Origin: Craspedostauros australis | Lineage: Eukaryota; Bacillariophyta; Bacillariophyceae; Mastogloiales; Achnanthaceae | DNA: 64,000 nucleotides | Reading direction: 5' to 3' | Assembly: GCA_026770025.1 (NCBI GenBank) | Contig: JAMXDE010000037.1 | Coordinates: 614,252-678,251, forward strand | In this document: in pieces, positions 31,821 to 42,808 of the stretch | How positions within the stretch are numbered: the first letter of the stretch is position 1 | Layout: every line of letters starts with the position of its first letter | The notes under the pieces: model-generated | What the model was told of the DNA's origin: nothing | Databases searched by the model: none | What the model saw: only the letters and a program-made list of their open reading frames with translations | Program-made: the position numbers and the translations under genes

Positions 31821-32319
31821 CCTTTTCTTGTTGTCGCTGTCGTTGCTGTCGTCGCTGTTGTCCGTGCTGCTGGTGATTGTTGATATTGGCGGTACACTCG
31901 TACGAGTAGTGCTGGTAGAGTATGTGGTCCCAAATCAGTTGCGCTTGGATGGCGATTGTGAGGTCATCTGATCAAGTTTGCTGTCCTCCATTTCATGATC
32001 CTGTGCATTCATCACGAAGCAACGTGTCGTCAGTCAACATGCCTGCATGGACTTGCGCAGTTCCACCATGGTGTATGGTATGGTATGGTATGGTGTGGTG
32101 TGATACGACCGTGGACAGCCACATCATGATCCGAAGCTGGCTAGCTCGCTCGCTCGCTCGCACGATACGACCTTCGATGGTGCCCAACTTGTCCACGCTG
32201 TGCAGTTGTGCCTCTTCATGTGATACCATAGATCGTGCAACATGAGTATAGTACATCTCTCTGTGATGGTCTTGGGGGAGTCAACCGCGATACTACTCCG
32301 ATCGATACAGTTCTTCGGC
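31821..32319. promoter_or_regulatory. Truncated divergent intergenic region, module C
   Basis: LRR-proximal half of the module spacer. Homology to the other modules breaks after GTTCTTCGGC at about 32319. A TATGG repeat lies at 32068-32100. Confidence 0.6.
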
Positions 32320-33012
32320 GCTTCGAGTGATGTGATGTGTACGTGGAGGCTGGAACTTTGCCGATTGGAGTAACACAACATGCACAGAAACACGGCACGT
32401 TTCCGCGTTTGGATGTCACCGAAAAATCAATCAACGAATCCATCAGAGAGAGAGACACGGCGTTTGATTCAATGGACTAAAAGTCCAAACCATCGCAAAA
32501 GGCGTACGTGGATCCAAGTGACTGATTTTTGGCGTTGGTATCTTCCTTGTTGTGGTCAACACGCACACCAACACGGTGGCCAACACGCCCATGAACAACA
32601 GGCCAATGATTTCAAAAAGACAAACCTGGATCACAAGCGGTTGATATCGATCGTGGACCCACGCTTTCTGCACGTCGCAAGTTCGTGCGCATCTTGCTCA
32701 AAGTCAACTGCCATGGCTTTGGATGTGAGGAATACCGTTAGAAGGAGCATTGGAACTGCGGCGTCAAAGCACGGAGTGCACAACATGCACACTCACGTCG
32801 AGCTCCTCTCCGACTTTGCGCCAAAGACAACGCGATACAACGCGGCAAGTGCAAGTTCTTTCCTTGTTCTCCTCGTCCTCCATTTGCCTCTTCATAAATG
32901 GAGCAACTTCGCAACAAATCTTCAACACACACCTCTTCCACACCAACCGACGATTGATCTGAAGGAGCAATACCCATCAGCACAGGCACACACCTGAACA
33001 ACAACGTCAACC

Positions 33013-33450
33013 ATGGTGACTTTCACAGACGAAGAAAAAAGACGCATTCAGGCACTTTGGGATCTCGCTGTAAGCTGCGAGGCAGTTGGGTGGAGCCTTG
33101 ACCTACTGAAGGACTTCCTTGCCCAGGTAATCCAAAACCTTGAAACGCTCTTCACGCAAGAGGAGAAGAAGAGATTGTTGACATGTTTCAAGAAGTCAGC
33201 AAAGAAGGTCAAGAGAAACCCACGTAACTGGGGAAGAGAGGTCATCATCGTGCGACGAGACTTTTCTGTGCTCATGATATTGGTCAAACATCACAACAAT
33301 CCCTTCCGCGCCCTGCGCAACGCCCTGCGCAACGCCCTTTCTCAAGATCAACAGCAGGTGCTTCGTCAAGTCGGCAGTGGCCTCAACAATGTACAGGAAC
33401 GCCAGGGTAACGAGCAGGGTGAAGTGGAGCGCTCTGAAGTGAGCTTGTAG
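33013..33450 (+). CDS. Hypothetical helical protein
   Basis: 145 residues; the ATG is in a strong context (CAACCATGGT). It is rich in charged residues with helical periodicity (DEEKRRIQALWDLAV, EEKKRLLTCFKKSAKKVKR) and has a repeated LRNALRNAL segment. After the TAG at 33448-33450 the same frame continues with protein-like sequence (TWFEQIWNGTRNVRRRTADRIEERVEDFFASEDPF) to about 33600. The TAG may therefore be a nonsense mutation in a longer protein, or the end of an intron not recognised. No family was recognised. Confidence 0.5.
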   Translation: MVTFTDEEKRRIQALWDLAVSCEAVGWSLDLLKDFLAQVIQNLETLFTQEEKKRLLTCFKKSAKKVKRNPRNWGREVIIVRRDFSVLMILVKHHNNPFRALRNALRNALSQDQQQVLRQVGSGLNNVQERQGNEQGEVERSEVSL

Positions 33451-33836
33451 CCTTCGAATGGGCCCACTTGGTTCGAACAGATTTGGAATGGGACGAGAAA
33501 TGTTCGTCGACGTACCGCCGACCGAATCGAGGAACGTGTCGAAGACTTCTTTGCCTCCGAGGACCCCTTCATTGATTCCGCGTGCGGCAGCCACGAAGAT
33601 GGCTAAGCCATGCACGCCGACAACAAGGACGCCCACGACAAGGACGCCCACGACAGCGGCAAGTGCTGCTGGCCCAGAAGCAACAACCGTCGCCGCTAAG
33701 CCGACTAGTGCAAATCAGGACACAAACAACAAAGCCATGAGGCCAACGGAAAACGATAGTAAATAGTAATAGTGCAATGATTGAATAACACTGACTTCGT
33801 ACTTTAGTATGTGCTACAACTGTTCTACCATTATTT

Positions 33837-34721
33837 CTATGTTATTGTGTCCACGAAAATGAAGCAGCGCGTTTGTGCAAGAATGATGTTGAGAGCCTCA
33901 GCAGCCTGCGGCAAATGCTGTTGGATCCAGGATGCATTCCGTTGCGTGACCTGACGCAGGAGGGAGGCGAAGGCAGTCCAGATGGGTCCGTATGGATGGA
34001 TGTCGGGTGACGTTCCGATCGGCGATTCAAACTTGGCATATCCAAAGATCAGCGTGGCGTCGTGCACATTGTCGAAGAAGTACTGGCAGATGGCAGTCTT
34101 GCCGACGCCTGCAACACCAATGACAATCTCACAGCGGTTCTTGGATCACAGGTAGGCCTGCTTCAGTCTGCAGAGCTTTTTGACTCGGCCATGAAACTGG
34201 ATCGGCGGGGCGCGTGGTTGAGGCTGCTGTCTGGCTGGTCCCTCCAGTGGCGATGACAGAAAGGACCACTCATCATCAGGTTCAATTGCCTCAGGGTTGC
34301 GCTTGAGATTCCGTTGGACTTCTTGAATGACGAGCTCAGATTGTTCGTCACCTGTTTCGTATACCATTTGCAGTAGCTGCGTGCGACTGTTGTTGTGATC
34401 CGACTCATCATCAAAGTGTGACGATGAGGCATCCGTGTAGTAGCTGCGCGAAAAGGATGTGAGACTCCTTGATTCGTATGTGGAGAGCGTCGTTGCGTTT
34501 TGGACCGTGGATGCACCTGATTCACCATTTGTGGAGAAGGGCAACTTCCAGATGATGACGTTCGGCAGCAGGCTGCTAAGGATGTAGGGATCTGTGCTGT
34601 TGTTGGGAGCACAGTCTCTGCAGATTTCGACCGTAGTGTTGGCTGTTGCTGTTGCTGTTGCTGTTGCTGCCGTTGCGGTTGCTGTTGTTTTGGGACTTTG
34701 GGACAAGCCGACTTTCATCAT
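33837..34721 (-). pseudogene. P-loop ATPase (AAA_16-like) fragment
   Basis: Reading from 34721, a Ser/Thr-rich linker leads to FHGRVKKLCRLKQAYL, the R-E-x-L-type element that precedes AAA_16 ATPase domains. A TGA at 34146-34148 interrupts, and the same frame goes on SKNRCEIVIGVAGVGKTAICQYFFDNV. The Walker A motif is GVAGVGKT (34093-34119). The frame ends at 33837 soon after IWTAFASLLRQVTQ, with no Walker B or later motifs, so it is truncated. Upstream, a CAGCAA-type repeat near 34630-34680 seems to hide a frameshift from the frame with LSESDDESRLVPKSQNNSN. In other proteins such domains sit in large signalling ATPases. Here it is only a piece. Confidence 0.6.
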
Positions 34722-34953
34722 CCGATTCGGACAACATCATTCGTGTGAGCCAATGCTCATCAGATTGTGTGTCCTTGTCGTCATGGTCATCCCGCACAGC
34801 ATTTCCCATCGCACTCACCATCAATTGCACTTGCTGGGTGAAAAGTTGGGCTGGGCAAGATCATTGGACATGATTGGCATCGTGCTCAATGACGGAAGCA
34901 GCAGCAGTTGTCGCATGGGTTGGATCCTCCTCCTCTTCATCCTCCTCGTCACG

Positions 34954-34954
<1 letters not shown>

Positions 34955-34986
<32 letters not shown>

Positions 34987-34987
34987 G
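34955..34987. repeat. ATC trinucleotide microsatellite
   Basis: About ten ATC units (minus strand GAT) inside the fragment cluster. Confidence 0.85.
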
Positions 34988-36209
34988 CTTGTGCTGCGAA
35001 GCCGACGGTTTGGCTTCTGAAAAGCGGAGGTGGGCATGTGGGGGAGGTCGTGCGTCGGTAATTTCGACGGGATCTACTCCTAATCCTCACGATCGATGAG
35101 CGGTTCCTGTGTGGTTGGAAGTTGATGGTGGTGGCGGAGGTTGATGACTCCTGCAGTTGTTCTTGTCGTAGCCGCTGGTGTGAAGGCTTGCGTGGTTGGC
35201 AGCAGGAGGTGTTGCCAACGAGCCTGCATCCTCCATCGAAGCCGTAGGCGGAGTCCGCAGGTGATGCCTTTCCCGGAGTAGACGTCGGGTGTCATGTGTG
35301 GCGATCCATGATGGCTTCGGCTGCTGCTGGTGCGGCTGCTGCTGATCGTCTTGGAGGTGTCGTCGCCCTCGTTGGTTGGATGGGCCATGACGGTGTGAGC
35401 ATAGTGCAATGGGCGCGAGACGAAGTGTTTGATGGAGGAGGTGCCTCCACGGAGATCGACCATGGCCTCATCATCGGGTGCATCGATGTTCACGATGCTA
35501 CTCGCACGTTGGTTGTGTTGGATGTGTTGGATGTGTTGGTTGTGCGAGGAAATGGTTTCCTCACTCGTGGTAATTTGTGGTTGTCGGTCGGCATCCGCCA
35601 AATTCCAACCAAGTGTTACCAACTCAACAAGATCCACAACCAGAACAAACCGCTGAATTTGGTGGGCCTCGCCTTTGAACGAATCAATCGCCAAAGAAAT
35701 CACTTTTTCTGTGATGCGGCAACACAGACACGTTCGTCGGAACAGTTGGTGTGTTGGATCGAACAAAAGAACAGTGGCACTTTGGAGGCACTTGCGAGAA
35801 CGTTTGACACCAAGAAAGCATCATCGTTCTGTTGGAGAGTTCTCTCCGGACTGACTTTTGAGAACTCCAAGACACAACAAGCGCATCAAACTCACGTTCT
35901 GAAATGGCGAACCTTCAGATTTATTGGCCTCGGCTTCATCGACCAAGATGTGATTCACCCTTGTGAAGAGCAACGGAATGAATCACTCAACAACACAACA
36001 AGGCATGGACGATACAAAGTATCATTGGAACAGAACACGACCTCTCCAAACCACCGCTTTTCCACGCTCTCTCTCGATCTTCGGCCTCCCGTCTTTTCGA
36101 CGACCACACGAACAAGAACGATGAACATGATAGCAGTAGTCGTAACAGCAGCAGCAGCAGCAGTCGTAACAGCAGCAGCAGCAGTAGCACCAGTCCCAAT
36201 GCTGGAGGC

Positions 36210-36800
36210 ATGGACCAAGACGACAGCCAGATGTTCCCCGTGGTGGACTAGTCGCGCTTCTCTCATTCCTTCTCGACGGTTCTGCACGAACGACTGCAGC
36301 AGGTGTCAGACCAGGAGCGGCAGAACCGGAAGTACGCCAGCTGCCAGGTGCGTGGATTCTCGTTGGATCCGCAAGTCGCAAGTGACGACAGCCAGAAGAT
36401 CTTCGTCTCCGCTCTCAGCCAACCAGGCATGAATGAAACTGTCCTCATCGTCGATCGCACCGACGGATCCATCTGCATCATCCGGATGGGCACGGAGCCC
36501 TTTGCCAACTTCGCTCAGCAGCTCAAGCTCAAGACCATTGCCATCGACGGATATGGCGATGGCCAGAATACTGCCAATGGCGACGAGCCAACGCATGATA
36601 TTGACGCCACAGACAAGACCGGCGTGGCAGCCGTCTTCGAGCTCGACTGTCAGGCCAGTGGTCTGGAATGCATGGAGAGTGGAGATGGAACATTCGTGCG
36701 TCCAGGAGAAGAATCCAAGGCCAATACCGACAGCAACAGTGAGAGCGCCCAGCCATCTCACCACTGGTCATGTGCGATTATGCCTTTGAGGACTGTATGC
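36210..36800 (+). pseudogene. Hypothetical protein remnant with in-frame stop
   Basis: One frame reads a Ser/Asn run, MDQDDSQMFPVVD, a TAG at 36249-36251, then FSHSFSTVLHERLQQVSDQERQNRKYASCQVRGF and KIFVSALSQPGMNETVLIVDRTDGSICIIRMGTEP. The sequence is clearly protein-like on both sides of the stop, so this is probably a decayed gene. After about 36800 the frame loses this character. I do not recognise the family. Confidence 0.4.
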
Positions 36801-36966
36801 AATAATAGACCATCAGACAATCGGACTACGGTACCATACTCTACCATCATGGTATTCCATTTCTTCAGAACTGCTGCCACTTCTCCCCTTCCTGGTGTTC
36901 GGCCACCCGTCTGCAGAGACATTGTCCAACACTCCAACGCCAAGGCCAACAGCCGCAACCGCAACA

Positions 36967-37758
36967 ATGACAATGGCGCAACCAACACCCCTCTCCCAGC
37001 AACATGTGGATCCCGCGATCATCGGTGGTGGCACAACCAGGACGCTTGCTGCCATTGCAGCGTTGCGCAACACATCAACCTCCACAGGCACACGGATCGC
37101 TTTGTTGGAGTCAACTGAAGCGATCCTTCGCAATCTGAGATCCAACCAAGATTAAGGCATGATGTCTTGAGACCCTCTGAGGAAGGTTTCGGAAGTAGTC
37201 AAGGAAGGATTCCGACGTGGTCGACAGGAGCTTGTGGGGTTGTTGGCGAAGACATGGAAGCCACGACAGCAGCAGCAATGGTTGGCGGGACATGTGCCTG
37301 ATGTGGTGTTGGAGACACCAACGCAAGATGGCGTGACCATCGTCCTTGTCATGACAACATGCGGGGCTGATCCAGATTCCTCCTTTGGCGCATCGACGCA
37401 ACCTCTGGGTGACGCGTTGACCGAAAGACTGAACACCAGTGCCGACAATACCGATGGCAGCACCGAGGATGTGGAGGATAGTGACACATCCACTACATTC
37501 CAGGTACTCACAAATTGGATAGTGACCGCAATGGATCCACTCGATGATGGCGATTTCATCCTTCACGCTGGAGACGATCCGCACGATTCGATCCGAGCAA
37601 ATGCAGTGGTGCTTGCCACCAGCAGCTCTCACAACGGCTTGCAGTTGGCTTGCAGTCTGGGACACAGCATCGTGGAACCCATCGCTTGTGGCTGTCCGTT
37701 GGTGCTGAATGCAGAGAATGAGATGACTGCCATATTGGATATCATCGACTCGTTGTAA
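36967..37758 (+). pseudogene. HI0933/BaiN-like NAD(P)/FAD oxidoreductase remnant
   Basis: One frame from ATG 36967 contains DPAIIGGGTTRTLAAIAALR ... IALLESTE, like the N-terminal FAD motif of this family (V-GGGAAGL-AA ... LLE). The GGGRCN motif expected next is missing, and stops stand at 37153-37155 and 37168-37170. The frame continues with VVKEGFRRGRQELVGLLAKTWKP, then an odd linker, and ends with ANAVVLATSSSHNGLQLACSLGHSIVEPIACGCPLV. That last part matches the family signature LATGG..GS.GDG..LA..LGH.I....P.LVPL in layout. It is a short, broken version of a protein normally over 400 residues long. Confidence 0.6.
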
Positions 37759-37945
37759 TCCAATGAATGCACCATGCCATTTGTGCGGCTGACGTTGAAG
37801 GTTCAGATCGCAGGACAGAAACGACCGAGACCATTCAAGCAAAACGAATCGTTGGCCTTTGTCGTTGGACCACATTAGTACGAGAGAGACGGCGACATTG
37901 ATGACGACAATGACAATAGCACTGCAGACAACATTGCACACATCA

Positions 37946-39579
37946 TTGTGTGCACATCATTGATGTGAAATGCTTCGATGCCAGATCAGAATTGGACGTC
38001 ATCGCAGGTGCGGGCGCTCAGCTTAACGGCGGCATGGCAGTGCTGAAGCAGATCTATCCGTCACTGTAGCGTGCAGCAAAGAGCGCGCGGTGGCCGATGT
38101 CGCGCTGCTGTTGACGACTGTGCGATCCAAGACCACCAGCTGGATCTCATCCAAGGGGAAGCTCCAGCTGCTGCACTTCAATCTCAGACAGATGATCATG
38201 GATGCGGAGTGACGCCACGACGAAGGCGCTGATCCAGGATGATGGCGAAGTCATGGCGTACCAACCTCCATCCTGCGGGGAGCCTTACAGGAGGCGCTGC
38301 AGGAGGAGCTGCAGGAAACGCCATTGGAGGAGCTGGAGGTGGCGCCCGTGCATCTCAGCAAGCAGGTGGTGGATGTGGCATGTCAAAAGACGGAGGAGCG
38401 AGATTCCATCCATCTCGCGTTTGAAGATGGAACGAGGGAAGGGCCGTACTGGTACGATATGGTCGAGGGCTGGAATGGTGTCGATAGTGCCGTCAAGTAG
38501 TACATCAACGGCGCTGGTGGTGGCAACGGTAGCGGTGATGGTGATGACAATGGTGATGGAAATGTGCTGTCTTCAGCAGGCAACAACGCAGGTTCGGCGA
38601 CTGTGCACTCTGGCATCCGCATCCGGTACGCCATCCAGGATGTCGCCAAAGAGGACAGCGAGCATAACAGCGGGATTAGCAGTAGTAGTAGTAGCAGCAG
38701 CAGCGGCGACCGAATGAACACAATGGAACAAGATTCCATCCTGCAGCAACACTTTGGCAACGGCGCCTACTGCCTCACCAGCAACTGCGACAATGGCAAC
38801 TATGACAACGGCAACTACAACAGCGGCATCAAGCGTGACACTACCAGAGGCCGCTTCATCATCTTCCGCAGCACCTTCCCCTTCTCCCAGCCCACCGCCA
38901 GCAAGGATGACGAGAGCGTCCCTTGGAAGGCATGATCCGAGGGCGAGCGCATCCAGCAACAGATGTGACAGCAGATCGATGATGCCAAGATCCCCACGCA
39001 CACCACAAGGCCTATCACCGATCGACTCATCGACAATGCCGATCGTTTCTTCGAGTTGGGGATCTACTTCCACAATCCCTTTGCGCGATGGACCAAGGTG
39101 ATGATGGGCACCACTGGCAACCGCAACGGCGACTGCAACTGCAGCTGCAACGGCAACTGCAATGGAAGCACTTGCAAAGGCGTAGATGCGGATAGGGCCG
39201 CCATCCTGACTGTCTGTGGTGATGCGGCACACGCCATGCCTCTGTTCCTTGGACAGGGCACCAATCGGGCCATCCAAGACGCCTACTGTCTGGCCAACGC
39301 CATTCAGCAGCCTACCATGCAGCACGATGAACAAGCCAATGGTGGGGACAGACTCGAAGACATCCTGAAGACAGAATACAAGGGCAAGCGATGGCCTACC
39401 ACCACAGGCATCATGGACATCATGGACATCACGGGCATCATGGCCAAGGTTGGTCTGCTGGGGTACCTGGAGGCCTCGTGAGGACCGTTGGTCACGTTCC
39501 GGGATGTGTCCTTCTTCATCATGGACAAGACGGGCGTTGCGAAGAAGACCGTTCTGGATACTGCTGTTCCGAGGATATG
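37946..39579 (+). pseudogene. FAD-dependent monooxygenase, copy C, 5'-truncated and broken
   Basis: Homology to the other copies begins near the IDVKCFDARSELDV region, so the start and the GxGxxG motif are missing. Stops lie at about 38067 (SL*RA), 38211 (DAE*), 38498 (VK*YING), 38934 (KA*SEGE), 38966-38968 (QQM*QQ) and 39479-39481. The second FAD motif is intact (ILTVCGDAAHAMPLFLGQGTN). Several lesions are C-to-T changes of CAG or CGA codons. The C-terminus VPRI ends at a TGA at about 39577. Confidence 0.8.
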
Positions 39580-39807
39580 AGAATGTATGGAGCGGTGTGA
39601 AATCGCGATGTGATGCAGATAGGTTCTGTGGACAGCTTTCGCTTGCTGTTGATGGACCAGCCATACTCATACAATCTAGACATTCCATACTTCTCATCAA
39701 CCGCAGCACGCAATCACAATCACCCAACCATCTCCCTTGTTCCATCCTACTCGTACAACAACACACTCACACGCACCACAGTATCAATGCTGTCTTCATG
39801 CGCTGTT
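39580..39807. other. Convergent spacer between FAD C and LRR D
   Basis: Short spacer homologous to the other convergent spacers. No gene seen. Confidence 0.5.
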
Positions 39808-41271
39808 CTAATTACTCGACGACCAGAGTACTCCAAGGCAATGCAGGATCGCGCCAATCATCGATGTGCCTTTCGTTTTCACACAACAAGCAGAAGCATC
39901 ATCAACTCGGACGAGCCGATCCGCTCTCTTGTCATCCCATGCCTGTTTCAACGTCTCACTGCCCTGTAACAGAACGTTGAAAGTCTCGCTCATGGGATCC
40001 ATTGCGCCCATTAGAGCCATTGTAACCATTGCATCCATTGTATCCCCACATTTGCTTGTTCTCATCAACATCTCTCCAAACAGGGCCAGTGGCCGCGACC
40101 ATGTCGGAAGGGAACACAGCACTGCTCTCACCTTGTTGCGATGATTTCGCCGCAAGCTATGTTCAACAAGCGCATTGTATGAATGGGCATGTTTGCCAGA
40201 CGGGCGTGGAGAAATGTAGAGATAGGTGAGTTGGGTAGTCTGCTCCAAGGCTTGCTGAAGTGCTTCCATCTGTGCCGAGAGGGTCTCGGGTGGAGCTTCA
40301 GACATGCCAGGATTCCAAAAGCGACTGTATTGGAGAGAAGACAAGCTCTTGTTTCCCAGGAGCGATATCAATGCGTCGAACCATGTCATCTGCTCTGGCT
40401 CCGATGACCCAATACAAACACCAGAAACACCAAGCTCCTTCAGGTGTGATGCATCTGAAAGGAGGTGGATGATCCGGTCGATTTCTTGTGAGTGGATGTG
40501 TTGGGTGCTGTTGTCCCGACAAATACTGATTTGGAGCTTGTTGATGCGCTTGTTTGACTGGAATAGCTTTGCCAAGGTATCACAAGTGACGCGGGTGCAT
40601 ACGAAGGATACTTCAGTGATACTGCAATTGTTTGGAGACAGCCATCTGCACAAATCAGCGCCCCCATTGGCGAGCTTACAGTTACTAAACATAACATATT
40701 TGGAGTTTTGGGAGATGTTGAACATGAGCTTGTCGCAATCAACAAGATCACATGAGCACAAATGCACACAATGTGACACAAGAGGGATCTCGTGGAGCTG
40801 CTTCATCTCCACGAAGGACTTGTCCAATTCGATGCATTCGTCGAATGAAGATTTGAGTGGGTGTTCGGCAGCCAATCGAAGCACGAAGCGAATCGCTTGC
40901 TTGTCTTCTTCTCCCAATTGGCCATCCCTGCCGAAGTTCAGATACAGGGATCGAATGCGCATCCGCCTGCAGCCCCAGTACCACCAATTGCTCAGTAGAA
41001 CATGAGGTGATAAAGCAATGTGCTTGTGCCGCCGCTTCATCGATTTCAAGTCAGAAAAGGTGAATCCTGCTTCGATGGCCATGTCCCAGTATTCCGTCCG
41101 CTTGGGTGTGACACTGTAGCAGTCAATCTGCTGTCTTGGATGACTCTGCACATTGAACACGGTCTTCGGTGGTAGCTTGTTTCGATGGAGTTGTTTCCAG
41201 AAAGTCTTGAAGTCTGGATCATGGTTGATGTTGGTATTGGTGTTGGCGACAGCATCCATGTTGCGGTTCAT
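39808..41271 (-). CDS. LRR-like protein, copy D (full-length, extended C-terminus)
   Basis: 487 residues, MNRNMDAVANTNTNINHDPDF. All family blocks are present (FWKQLHRNKLPPKTVF, LCRWLSPNNCSITEVSF, LAKLFQSNKRINKLQI, LLSDASHLKELGVSGVCIG, LGNKSLSSLQYSRF, TQLTYLYISPRPSGKHAHSY, LCSLPTWSRPLALFGEML). The C-terminus runs past the point where copy F stops: the codon that is TGA in F is TGT here. That adds ACCVKTKGTSMIGAILHCLGV. The extension is therefore probably former 3' noncoding sequence. The frame is otherwise intact. Confidence 0.75.
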   Translation of the reverse strand: MNRNMDAVANTNTNINHDPDFKTFWKQLHRNKLPPKTVFNVQSHPRQQIDCYSVTPKRTEYWDMAIEAGFTFSDLKSMKRRHKHIALSPHVLLSNWWYWGCRRMRIRSLYLNFGRDGQLGEEDKQAIRFVLRLAAEHPLKSSFDECIELDKSFVEMKQLHEIPLVSHCVHLCSCDLVDCDKLMFNISQNSKYVMFSNCKLANGGADLCRWLSPNNCSITEVSFVCTRVTCDTLAKLFQSNKRINKLQISICRDNSTQHIHSQEIDRIIHLLSDASHLKELGVSGVCIGSSEPEQMTWFDALISLLGNKSLSSLQYSRFWNPGMSEAPPETLSAQMEALQQALEQTTQLTYLYISPRPSGKHAHSYNALVEHSLRRNHRNKVRAVLCSLPTWSRPLALFGEMLMRTSKCGDTMDAMVTMALMGAMDPMSETFNVLLQGSETLKQAWDDKRADRLVRVDDASACCVKTKGTSMIGAILHCLGVLWSSSN

Positions 41272-42282
41272 CCTCTTCTTGTCGTTTCTGTCGTTGTTGT
41301 CGTTGCTGATCGTTGCTGATTGCTACTGATGATGATTGTTGCTGTTGGTGGTCGTTGCTGTTGGTGGTACAATCGTACGAGTAGAGCTGATAGAGCAGGC
41401 AGAGTATGTGGTCCCAAATCAGTTGCGCTTGGATGGCGATTGTGAGTTCATCTGCTCAAGATTGCTGTCCTCCATTCCATGATCCTGTACATTGATCACG
41501 AAGCAACGTGTCGTCAGTCAACACGCCTGCGTGGACTTGCGCAGTTCCTCACGGTGTATGACATGCTATGCGATGGTATGGCATGGTATGGTATGGTATG
41601 ATACGACCGTGGACAGCTACATCATGATCCGAAGCTGACTAGCTCGCTCGCTCGCACGATACGACCTTCGATGGTGCCCAACTTGTCCACGCTGTGCAGT
41701 TGCGCCTCTTCATGTGATACCATTGTTTGTGTAAAATGAATAGACACATCCCTCTGTGATGGTCTTGGGGGAGTCAACCACGATACTATTGTATTATACT
41801 CCAATCGATACAGTTCTTCGGGAGTTGGATGTTATCGAACGACTCCGATGGGCTGATCCACGATGTGAAGAATCCACGATGACTTCTTCGGTGGACGTCA
41901 GAGGCGTTTTCTCGTGTTTTGTGGCGATGACGATGACGACGATGGTGACACCACTCATGTTTCAATTCACAACAAACGTATCCAGGACTCATCTCGCCTC
42001 ACTCAATCATTGCGAACTCTGTGGCGATGACGATGGCCATGGTGGTGCTGCTGCTACAGACATCGCTGCAGAATACTGATACAGATCGTCACAACCACAA
42101 CGGTCACATAATGATCACCGTTGCCATCAAGTATATATTCACAGAGCATGCCAATACTCTCGCTCTCTCTCTCTCTCTCTGTTTCTGGGGAGAGACTTCG
42201 AACGATGCCAGCTGGTTGACTTGGTTCCTCACTGATTGATCGCCCAACCACAGAGACAGCCACAACCAGAAGAATCACAGCA
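41272..42282. promoter_or_regulatory. Divergent intergenic region, module D
   Basis: A full-length copy of the roughly 1-kb spacer, with the TATGG repeat (41572-41606) and a CT microsatellite (about 42160-42181). It now drives at most a FAD-gene stub on the right. Confidence 0.6.
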
Positions 42283-42390
42283 ACGGCAGCATTGGCAGCA
42301 ACAACGTGGTTGATGCATCAAAAGATGATGATTGGTGCCATCTGCATTGCGTGCATGGTGGTGGCAACGAACTCACTGTCATCACCATCC
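42283..42390 (+). pseudogene. FAD-dependent monooxygenase 5' stub, copy D
   Basis: Only the N-terminal stretch remains (codons for ALAATTWLMHQ and the following hydrophobic residues). The ATG start is ACG, as in copies E and G. Homology stops at about 42390, where unrelated sequence carrying the acidic membrane-anchored gene begins. Confidence 0.7.
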
Positions 42391-42545
42391 CCGACACTTT
42401 TCTTCCGTTGTGGATTGAGAACCACCGATGGCCATTTCCTCTGACAGGCGCAACAATCGCAACGGCGACACCATCATCAACATCAACCACAGTGTTGTAT
42501 CGCATCGCATCAGCCCGTTGCCTCAAGAATCACTGGAGAGAGGGA

Positions 42546-42567
42546 AAGAGAGAGAGAGAGAGAGAGT
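42546..42567. repeat. AG dinucleotide microsatellite
   Basis: Eleven AG units, in the upstream region of the gene at 42809. Confidence 0.85.
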
Positions 42568-42680
42568 AGATCCACCACTGGACGTTGGACATTGGACATT
42601 GGATACTGGATACTGCGCCATCAGCAATCACGTTAGTCGCAACAGGCCATCCATTCAATATTGAGCATCGATCATTGTGC

Positions 42681-42726
42681 GATTGAACGATTGAACGATT
42701 GAACGAACGATTGGAGGATTGAACGA
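42681..42726 (+). repeat. GATTGAAC octamer repeat
   Basis: Three tandem units plus degenerate ones, about 80 bp before the start of the gene at 42809. It could be a promoter element cluster or a simple repeat. Confidence 0.75.
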
Positions 42727-42808
42727 AGCAACAGAGCGGATCATTCCCAAAACAACCCAACCAACCCAACCCAATACAACACAAGACAACAGAAGACAAC
42801 ACAAATCG

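Larger units (their letters stand above)
32320..37945. other. 5.6-kb inserted segment made of unrelated gene fragments
   Basis: This is not homologous to the modules on either side. It replaces the FAD-proximal promoter half and the first part of the module C FAD gene. It contains a small helical ORF (33013), a minus-strand P-loop ATPase remnant (33837-34721), a broken plus-strand hypothetical (about 36210-36800) and a HI0933-like flavoprotein remnant (36967-37758). On the minus strand near 32443-32673 a hydrophobic stretch (VCLFEIIGLLFMGVLATVLVCV) looks like a membrane segment without a usable start. No terminal repeats were found by eye. The gap 35,100-36,200 holds only low-complexity frames. 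Confidence 0.55.

Noticed and set aside
33013-33060. MVTFTDEEK start resembling a vertebrate globin N-terminus
   Set aside because: The resemblance ends after a few residues. The rest is a charged helical protein without globin histidines.
35296-36432. A 378-codon plus frame as a gene
   Set aside because: It begins with GTG, has mixed low-complexity composition, and overlaps a better frame (36210-36800) and minus-strand frames.
38573-39766. 397-codon minus frame opposite FAD copy C
   Set aside because: It is a shadow frame of the FAD pseudogene: its residues mirror the FAD codons, and equivalent frames occur opposite other copies.
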